The translations under genes and the position numbers were made by a program. The notes beneath the pieces are model-generated. The model saw only the letters and a program-made list of their open reading frames with translations. It did not search any database and was not told the DNA's origin. Below, one piece after another: positions 6,677-11,667 of a DNA stretch of 11,667 nt. Source of the stretch: JAAUQA01 sp036351435. Its GTDB lineage: Bacteria > Pseudomonadota > Gammaproteobacteria > Competibacterales > Competibacteraceae. Numbering within the stretch: position 1 is the stretch's first letter; each line of letters opens with the position of its first letter. The stretch spans positions 1-11,667 of the forward strand of contig JAZBPA010000150.1 of NCBI GenBank assembly GCA_036351435.1, given 5' to 3'.

Positions 6677-7549
6677 TCACCGCAAATACCGGCCATCCGC
6701 CAACAGCACGATCCGCCGCAATGGATCGACCGCCTTTACCGCACCCAATGCTCTCAGGCGCTCCCCGGCGGTGACGGTCACCGCACTTCCTTTCGGTGAG
6801 CGCAGCCAAGCACGCTCGCCGCTAACTGCGGTGACCTTCCAACCCGCGACCGGCGTACCCGTCGGCGCAGCACGTCCGCGCATACCGTAGTTGCCGCGTT
6901 TCAGACGGGCTTCGATATCCTGCACATTGAGATATAACGCATCCAGTTGTTGGCGCGCAGCGATCAATCCTTGCTGCATCTGACTCTGGTGGCCTGCTGC
7001 CTCTCGTTGCTGCTGGTCGGTCTGTTGTTTCAGCCATCGGACCGTCTGGCTCAAGTTGCCCATGACCTCCGTCAGCCCATCCAGTTGGCCCTGAATCGCG
7101 CCCAGTCGCTTCATGGTTTCCGAATCGAGGTCGGTGATGAAGTCGTATTCCTCGCCATCGCGGATAGCGAATTCCGGGAGATTCTTGGTCGGCGGCTGCG
7201 GCGGTTGATCGCGCAAGTTGATCGACGCCAGGTCCGCTGTCGGTTGTTGCGCTGGCGTTTTCGTTTGGCCAGACGATGCAGCGGGGGCCGCACCGTTCAT
7301 CCGTTGCAAATCGACGATTTCCGGTTGCGGCGCCCACCACGTGGACACGTCGTAAATGCCAGTCACCCCGAGAATCTGGGTAGCCCCAAACAGGACCACC
7401 GCCGCCAAGACGAGGAACGCACCCAGTGTCGTGGGGTTACTAACCGCAAGGCCCTTGCGTTGCTCGGGTTCAGGGTGAGATTCCGGGGCTGATGACTTGG
7501 CTTGGCCTTCAGCAGCGGTTTTTTCCAGGTTCGGCAGGTCAGCGGCCAT
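6677..7549 (-). CDS. dotF: DotF/IcmG (IncI TraP)-like inner-membrane protein of the type IVB conjugation system
   Basis: A 290-residue protein with one transmembrane segment at about 41-62 (TLGAFLVLAAVVLFGATQIL), so bitopic with a cytoplasmic N-terminus. A Pro/Gln/Ala-rich stretch (about 85-122), a Gln-rich helix likely to form a coiled coil (about 140-216), and a compact beta-rich C-terminal domain (about 233-290, GWKVTAVSGERAWLR onward) follow. DotF/IcmG has the same layout: N-terminal membrane anchor, coiled coil, small periplasmic domain. Its place directly after dotG matches Legionella icmE-icmG and IncI traO-traP. Only 5 bases separate it from the dotG stop, and its ribosome binding site is weak, so it may depend on coupling. 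Sequence motifs for this family are poor, so the assignment rests mainly on architecture and order. It is the last gene of the string; the next expected transfer genes are absent downstream. Confidence 0.65.
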   Translation of the reverse strand: MAADLPNLEKTAAEGQAKSSAPESHPEPEQRKGLAVSNPTTLGAFLVLAAVVLFGATQILGVTGIYDVSTWWAPQPEIVDLQRMNGAAPAASSGQTKTPAQQPTADLASINLRDQPPQPPTKNLPEFAIRDGEEYDFITDLDSETMKRLGAIQGQLDGLTEVMGNLSQTVRWLKQQTDQQQREAAGHQSQMQQGLIAARQQLDALYLNVQDIEARLKRGNYGMRGRAAPTGTPVAGWKVTAVSGERAWLRSPKGSAVTVTAGERLRALGAVKAVDPLRRIVLLADGRYLR

Positions 7550-7554
7550 GACAT

Positions 7555-8844
7555 TTACTCGCGAGTGGGGGCTGTATTGGTGTTGTACATCGGGGAAACC
7601 GGCGCACCGTCAGGAAATAAGGACGAGCGATTTCGGCGACGAGTCACGCGTGAGGCATTTGGCGCAGGATCACGCGATTCGCTAGCCGCGTTTTCCAGCT
7701 CGCTATCGGTGGACGCGACGATCAATACCCCGATGCCGGTGCCCGCATCGACCATGATGGTGTTCGGTCGCCGGAAATTCTCACCGACGGCATCGGCTAG
7801 CCGTTCGCCAACGGTGCCCAGGGCTTCGCGCGCGATTTCCTCATCGTCGATGTCATCTTTAGGAACGGTGATGACATTGCCGAGCGGCCCAACCGTGGTG
7901 ATCCGATTACTATTGCGCACGGCACCGCCATAGCCTTCCAGGAAACTCGCCGCAATCAGCGCACCCCAGCGTGACAGGTAATGATGATCGACACCGGTGG
8001 CTAGCGCGGTGCGGGCTGTGTCCAGATCAATGGCGTAACCGTCAATCGAATGAGTGACCCTATCGGTGGTGGTCAGGTAGTTGAAGGACACCACCACGCG
8101 TTCCGGGCGGCTGCCCACGACAGGCGCCAGCTCGTTCAGGCTACCCAGTAATATTGCGCCCTTGAATCGCTCGCCGACGATTTTGGCGCGGACCGGTCCC
8201 GGCTCATCGCTATTGATCGCGGTTTGCATGACCGCATAAAGAATATCACCGGGTTGCAGTAACCCACTCCGGTCACGTGGACCCACGACGCGACTGGCAT
8301 TCGCTAGCTGCTCGGCGCGGTGTTTCGCTTCTTCCTGCTCCCGTAAGCCACGGGTATCCTCATAGGTCGTCATGCGCGTCGGGGCGGGACTGAACAACCG
8401 ATCGCGATGCTCGATCAAGCGTTGCGCCTGGGTTTGCATGTCGGCGGCCATCTGCCCGATCAACGGGTTGATGCGCGGCGCGGCAGGCGGCGGAGGTTGT
8501 GCCGGGGCGGCAGGCGCCGGTTGTGCCGGGGTCGGCGTCGGTGTGGATTGGGAAACCGGCTGACCCGTGTCTAACGGATCAAGTGTCGGCGGTGTCGGCA
8601 CGGCACTGTCACCCGTGGCTTCGGCCCGCGATGCTCGTGAACCGTCCGCCAATACTTGCAGGCGGTTGTAAGCTGGCGTTTGCTGGCCGCCAGGGACGGA
8701 TTCGACCGCCTGCATCCCCGGCGCGCGCGCCTGTCCTGCAACCGAGATGTCCTGCTCCCAGTTCAGCCAAATGTAAAACACCAGACTAACGATAATAACG
8801 CCCGCTAGAATCAACAGTTGCTTATTGGGCACAGGAAGCGCCAT
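7555..8844 (-). CDS. dotG: DotG/IcmE (TraO), VirB10-like core-complex protein of the type IVB conjugation system
   Basis: A 429-residue protein with a short cytoplasmic N-terminus, a transmembrane helix at about 9-28, a Pro/Ala/Thr-rich extended region at about 83-124, a charged helical segment (about 140-185), and a TrbI/VirB10-like beta-barrel domain at about 195-380 (LLQPGDILYAVMQTAINSDEPGPVRAKI at its front, LSRWGALIAASFLEGYGGAV in the antenna-type helix region). The C-terminus is basic and disordered. Family role: spans from inner membrane to outer-membrane ring of the type IV secretion channel. It is compact like plasmid TraO and lacks the long repeat region of Legionella DotG (about 1000 residues). 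AGGAG at 8853-8857, within the end of dotH, precedes its start, and only 4 bases separate the two genes, indicating one operon. Confidence 0.9.
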   Translation of the reverse strand: MALPVPNKQLLILAGVIIVSLVFYIWLNWEQDISVAGQARAPGMQAVESVPGGQQTPAYNRLQVLADGSRASRAEATGDSAVPTPPTLDPLDTGQPVSQSTPTPTPAQPAPAAPAQPPPPAAPRINPLIGQMAADMQTQAQRLIEHRDRLFSPAPTRMTTYEDTRGLREQEEAKHRAEQLANASRVVGPRDRSGLLQPGDILYAVMQTAINSDEPGPVRAKIVGERFKGAILLGSLNELAPVVGSRPERVVVSFNYLTTTDRVTHSIDGYAIDLDTARTALATGVDHHYLSRWGALIAASFLEGYGGAVRNSNRITTVGPLGNVITVPKDDIDDEEIAREALGTVGERLADAVGENFRRPNTIMVDAGTGIGVLIVASTDSELENAASESRDPAPNASRVTRRRNRSSLFPDGAPVSPMYNTNTAPTRE

Positions 8845-8848
8845 AGAA

Positions 8849-9817
8849 TTACTCCTGAGTAATGATCTCAGTCATGCTGCCGTTGAAGCTGACCAATAAT
8901 ACGGGGACGTGCGGTAGTTTGTAGGCGTGCAAAAGACCATTGGGATTGCTGGCCCGTTGGCTGTACTCCGGACTGTAGACTTCGGCAACGGTGCGCAGGT
9001 ATAGATCGTCCCCGACCCGCCAGGCCATGGCCTCGGGTTCCACGCCATGGACCTCGACTTGAATCGCCGACGCCACGGGCGGCAACCCATTCAGGACATT
9101 CAACAAGGCCGGCTCGATATTGCGCGGGCTGACCGCCTGATATTCCGGTTCGGCATTCGGACCCGGCAACGGTAACTTGTACTCCTTGCGGACATCGACC
9201 ACCTGCTGCCCCAAGGCCAACGTCAACACAATCGGCGTCTCCAGCCCTTTCAGCGTCACCACCAAGTTGCCCGTACCTTGGCTGGCGAGCGGTTGCACCA
9301 CCAGCACACTGGGCAGATCTTCCGGATTACCGCTAATCGAATTGGCCGTTACCGAAAATAGACCCTCATTGAACCCCTGATCGCCCGTCAGCGGCCATAC
9401 CCGACCGGTGCGATCGGTAAATATGATGCTGGTACCGTACCCTTGCACGACCCGTAAAATCGGCGGTTGCGCGGCGTTCAGATCCAGCGGTTCGCTGTCC
9501 TGGTTCATTTCCGGTGGCGTATGCATGGACGACAATGCTTCAGTGGTCTCCAGCGATTCGATCAGCGTTTGCAGTTGATCCGGCGTCATCGGCATCAATT
9601 GGTCTTCGGTGGTCTCGAACGCTTGTTCACGGGCGTCCTCGCGTAGGGTTTGGCGACCCGCATTCTCGGGGAGCTCCCAAGGCGGTACAGGTGCGACCGG
9701 CTCGTTACCGAGTGCGGTTGATGTCAACAGCAATGCCGCCAACATCAGCAGGAATGAGACGATTCGCGGCACCAGGGCTTTTTTAGGTCTACAGAGGTTG
9801 GGCGTGACCATAGGCAT
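8849..9817 (-). CDS. dotH: DotH/IcmK (TraN) outer-membrane core-complex protein
   Basis: A 322-residue protein with an N-terminal signal sequence (basic NLCRPKK, hydrophobic VSFLLMLAALLLTSTALG, likely cleavage near residue 37). An acidic, helical stretch follows (about 50-110), then the conserved DotH region: PPILRVVQGYGTSIIFTDRTGRVWPL at about 118-143, followed by beta-rich sequence to the end. Family role: with DotC and DotD it forms the outer-membrane ring of the type IVB system and contacts DotG. The start ATG shares its A with the dotI stop (TAATG at 9819-9815), a classic coupling arrangement; a second in-frame ATG lies at 9811. The order dotI-dotH-dotG matches icmL-icmK-icmE and traM-traN-traO. 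Length is normal for the plasmid version. No lipobox is visible in the signal sequence. Confidence 0.88.
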   Translation of the reverse strand: MPMVTPNLCRPKKALVPRIVSFLLMLAALLLTSTALGNEPVAPVPPWELPENAGRQTLREDAREQAFETTEDQLMPMTPDQLQTLIESLETTEALSSMHTPPEMNQDSEPLDLNAAQPPILRVVQGYGTSIIFTDRTGRVWPLTGDQGFNEGLFSVTANSISGNPEDLPSVLVVQPLASQGTGNLVVTLKGLETPIVLTLALGQQVVDVRKEYKLPLPGPNAEPEYQAVSPRNIEPALLNVLNGLPPVASAIQVEVHGVEPEAMAWRVGDDLYLRTVAEVYSPEYSQRASNPNGLLHAYKLPHVPVLLVSFNGSMTEIITQE

Positions 9818-10509
9818 TATTCTCGGCCGCTAGCTTGTCGGGTAATCATTTGATGAATGGCATAGCCTCTGGCGAGTTCATGGGTAGGAATCCGCACCAC
9901 CAGCACTTCAACCACATTCTTTTGTGGCTGGCTTTGGCTGCTGCCACCTTGATAGCTGACTTGAATCGGTACTTCGATGCGCCAGGAGAATCGATTGCCG
10001 ATGCGCCCGAGGTTAGTAATGATCGGGGGTGCCGTTGCGACCACCTGAGTCACCAGACGGCGTTTTTTGACCGCTTCCAGAATACCGGCCTCATCCAGGG
10101 CATCCCTGTGTTTGCGAAAACCCCGTGCGGTAAATAGCTCGCGCATTTCCGAGAGTTGTTGTCGGAAATGCACGAAATCAAGGGTGTAGGCTTGGGTGAC
10201 CGACTGTGTGACCCAGGTCAACATCACTTCCGGAGCCACATACGGCTCGCTGATCGGGACCAGCGGAATCAATCGGCCATCGGCGGTCGTGGCGAAATAC
10301 TCCGGGACCGGCGGGTTAAATACCGACCAGACATGGCCGGTCACACTGCACAGCAGTGCGATGCCCAGGACGCCATTACCCAGTAATGACCAATTCAGTT
10401 TCAGCCGGTAATCGTCAAGCAGATTGTGGACCGGCGCGGCGCCCCGTATCCCGCCTTTAACGATACCGCTTGGTGGCGGGACAACGCACTCGTTCACTGA
10501 ATCAGCCAT
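9817..10509 (-). CDS. dotI: DotI/IcmL (TraM) inner-membrane protein of the type IVB conjugation system
   Basis: A 230-residue protein from the chosen start. Three in-frame starts are close together: GTG 10518, ATG 10515 and ATG 10509. I choose 10509 because GAAGAG at 10518-10523 lies 8 bases upstream; it is only 2 bases from ATG 10515. There is a Pro/Gly-rich cytoplasmic tail, one transmembrane helix at about 41-60 (SLLGNGVLGIALLCSVTGHV), and the hallmark PPVPEYFATTADGRLIPLVP segment at about 66-85, followed by VLTWV-type helix (MLTWVTQSVTQAYTLDFVHFRQQL) and a periplasmic VirB8-like domain. DotI and its homologue TraM form ring-like assemblies in the inner membrane with DotJ in Legionella. 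It is first in this string and probably follows the promoter in the AT-rich region upstream. Confidence 0.88.
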   Translation of the reverse strand: MADSVNECVVPPPSGIVKGGIRGAAPVHNLLDDYRLKLNWSLLGNGVLGIALLCSVTGHVWSVFNPPVPEYFATTADGRLIPLVPISEPYVAPEVMLTWVTQSVTQAYTLDFVHFRQQLSEMRELFTARGFRKHRDALDEAGILEAVKKRRLVTQVVATAPPIITNLGRIGNRFSWRIEVPIQVSYQGGSSQSQPQKNVVEVLVVRIPTHELARGYAIHQMITRQASGRE

Positions 10510-10518
10510 GGGCATCAC

Positions 10519-10632
10519 TCTTCAAAAGCGTAGAAACGGATTATCACTGTGCTATGCTTAACGCTATTAATGTTATGTTATATTTATTATATAACAAATA
10601 TATTATTTATTAATAACCCGAGTTTTTTAACC
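10519..10632. promoter_or_regulatory. AT-rich divergent control region between dotI and the YqaJ-like nuclease gene
   Basis: This 114-bp gap separates two divergently transcribed genes and is strikingly AT-rich from about 10560 to 10616, unlike its roughly 57% GC surroundings. It holds tandem TGTTA copies (10571-10580), a 21-bp inverted repeat (listed separately), and a 10-bp palindrome TTATTAATAA at 10607-10616. Such a composition suits promoter melting and binding of repressors or H-NS-like proteins. No clean -35/-10 pair could be fixed for the + strand gene. Confidence 0.55.
10576..10596. promoter_or_regulatory. Candidate operator: perfect 8-5-8 inverted repeat overlapping a minus-strand TATAAT
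   Basis: TGTTATAT and ATATAACA form a perfect inverted repeat with a TTATT spacer. On the minus strand a perfect -10 hexamer TATAAT occupies 10591-10586, inside the repeat, about 75 bases upstream of the dotI start. A dimeric regulator binding here would cover the putative dotI promoter. No good -35 box is found at 17-18 bp, so the promoter could need an activator. Confidence 0.45.
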
Positions 10633-11667
10633 ATGAGCACGCCTGACCTTGATGCTTTGGCAACCCTCCAGCAGCTCCCGCAAGCCACACACTGCTTAGC
10701 GCGCATGGGGAGTTGGTTGGAAGAGCTACTCGCGCGAGATCGCCGGGGCGAATTGGGCGGTGGTTTGAGTGTGGCTCAACACCTGGAGCGGTTGCGGGGT
10801 TTTGGGGCTAGCGAGATCGGCACGCTGGTAGGAGAACATCGCGGGTTATACAACCCTTTCGATACGGCGCGCGAGCTAGTCGCCCGCAAGTTGCTGCTGG
10901 ATTTACCTGAACCCGGCAATGCGCATCTGCGCCGGGGCGTTTCGCTAGAGCCACTGATTCGTGCTGAGTTTCTGCAGCAGAGCGGGGCGATCCGGCGGGA
11001 GGATCTCACCCAGCAATTGGCTGCACACCGTCCTTCCCAGTGGCCCTGGATGCAGGCGACGCCGGATGATGTGGTCGAGATCAACGGGGTACTGGGGGTG
11101 ATTGATTACAAAGCCCCGGCAGAACCGATCAGTGAGGTGTCACTGAGCTACCACTGCCAGTTGCACCAGATCGGTTTGCTGGCCCAGGACGCTGGATTAC
11201 CGCTGGCATTTCGGGCTGTCGTCGCCTGGAACATGGCGTCCTGGTCGCCCGATGTCTTACCATGCCCTCATGATCCGGCGTTGGAGCAGGAGATCATCGC
11301 AGCGGGCAGCCATTACTGGACCCACCACGTACTAACCGGTGAGTTACCGCCGTGGCCAACCACTCCCCGGCTGAATCTGAGCTTGGCCGAGGTGACCGTT
11401 GAAGCCAAGCAGGAGATCGAAGCGTTGGCCAATCGTTTTCTGCGCTTGGAAATGCTGGCCAAAGAAGCCAAAACCCTCAAAGATGAAGCCCGCGAGCGGC
11501 TATTTGCCCAGTGTCACACCCACCAATTGGGTCAGGATGTCGCCAGTGGCGCGGTCAAGCTGACTCCGCAATCGAGCTGGGACAAGGACGCCGTTGAGGC
11601 CCGGCTGAGTGAGGTGCAACGCGCCAAGTTCACCATTGCTCAATGGGACACCGCTGCCCTAGTGCAA
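10633..11667 (+). CDS. YqaJ/lambda-exonuclease-like recombination nuclease (3'-truncated by the window end)
   Basis: An open frame of 345 codons starts at ATG 10633 and runs off the window without a stop. After an N-terminal extension comes GFGASEIGTLVG near 57-68, the position where YqaJ proteins have their IGxSD-type motif. RRGVSLEPLIRAEF (about 108-121) supplies the helix with a conserved Glu. The PD-(D/E)XK core is visible as TPDD (Asp near 151) followed by GVIDYKAP (Asp-x-Lys near 163-165). A helical, charged region (about 260-305) and the ALKLTP-like GAVKLTP segment follow, as in phage exonucleases. Family role: 5'-3' degradation of double-stranded DNA ends to give single strands for a Bet/RecT-type annealing protein. 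In conjugative elements such pairs recombine related elements. The partner gene, if any, lies beyond the window. Ribosome binding site is weak (GAG at 10619-10621). Confidence 0.8.
   Translation, partial: MSTPDLDALATLQQLPQATHCLARMGSWLEELLARDRRGELGGGLSVAQHLERLRGFGASEIGTLVGEHRGLYNPFDTARELVARKLLLDLPEPGNAHLRRGVSLEPLIRAEFLQQSGAIRREDLTQQLAAHRPSQWPWMQATPDDVVEINGVLGVIDYKAPAEPISEVSLSYHCQLHQIGLLAQDAGLPLAFRAVVAWNMASWSPDVLPCPHDPALEQEIIAAGSHYWTHHVLTGELPPWPTTPRLNLSLAEVTVEAKQEIEALANRFLRLEMLAKEAKTLKDEARERLFAQCHTHQLGQDVASGAVKLTPQSSWDKDAVEARLSEVQRAKFTIAQWDTAALVQ

Noticed and set aside
6822..7492. Long open frames inside the dotF-like gene (a 181-codon + strand frame at 6947-7492 and a 172-codon - strand frame at 6822-7340).
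   Set aside because: They are low-plausibility translations of a gene with a clear membrane/coiled-coil design, have no good ribosome binding sites, and do not fit the operon.
8460..8560. A Gly/Ala-rich + strand frame opposite dotG.
   Set aside because: It is the antisense shadow of the Pro/Ala-rich spacer of DotG.
10776..11084. A 102-codon minus-strand frame opposite the nuclease gene.
   Set aside because: It is Arg/Ser/Cys-rich, lacks a ribosome binding site, and lies opposite the conserved YqaJ-like motifs.
1..11667. CRISPR arrays, tRNA, rRNA and riboswitch structures.
   Set aside because: No regularly spaced repeats, cloverleaf or conserved RNA motifs were seen by eye; the only repeat clusters are the short ones listed.

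Overview
The window (about 57% GC by eye, dense coding, many four-base overlaps and stop/start contacts) looks like accessory DNA of a gammaproteobacterium. It is most likely part of a conjugative plasmid or integrative conjugative element with an IncI / Dot-Icm type (MPF_I, type IVB) transfer system. No rRNA, tRNA, relaxase, integrase or replication initiator is visible, so plasmid versus integrated element cannot be decided, and the genus cannot be named from this sequence.

Left part (1-3687, + strand): two small unrecognised genes (the first cut by the window edge) run into a large polyvalent protein. That protein carries a TraC/Toprim-type primase module at its N-terminus and an ArdC antirestriction module with an HELGH metallopeptidase motif at its C-terminus. 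A small Tat-exported DUF882/M15-type peptidoglycan peptidase follows. These four genes are closely packed and probably form one operon. Their roles fit establishment in a new host (priming, restriction evasion) and cell-wall passage.

Middle part (3688-6676, + strand): a cargo-like segment. A noncoding stretch with three perfect copies of a 9-bp motif, arranged as inverted repeats, precedes a periplasmic gamma-glutamyltransferase gene. Next comes a 208-bp noncoding stretch holding a short IS-end-like sequence, then a class II aldolase/adducin family gene. Neither metabolic gene has an obvious job in conjugation.

Right part (6677-10515, - strand): four core genes of the type IVB conjugation machine in the transcription order dotI/traM, dotH/traN, dotG/traO and a dotF/icmG (traP)-like gene. 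This is the order known from Legionella icmL-K-E-G and from IncI traM-N-O-P. The string ends abruptly against the convergent aldolase gene.

Far right (10519-11667): a very AT-rich divergent control region contains a perfect 8+5+8 inverted repeat that covers a perfect TATAAT on the dotI strand. It is followed by the 5' part of a YqaJ/lambda-exonuclease-like recombination nuclease on the + strand, cut by the window end.
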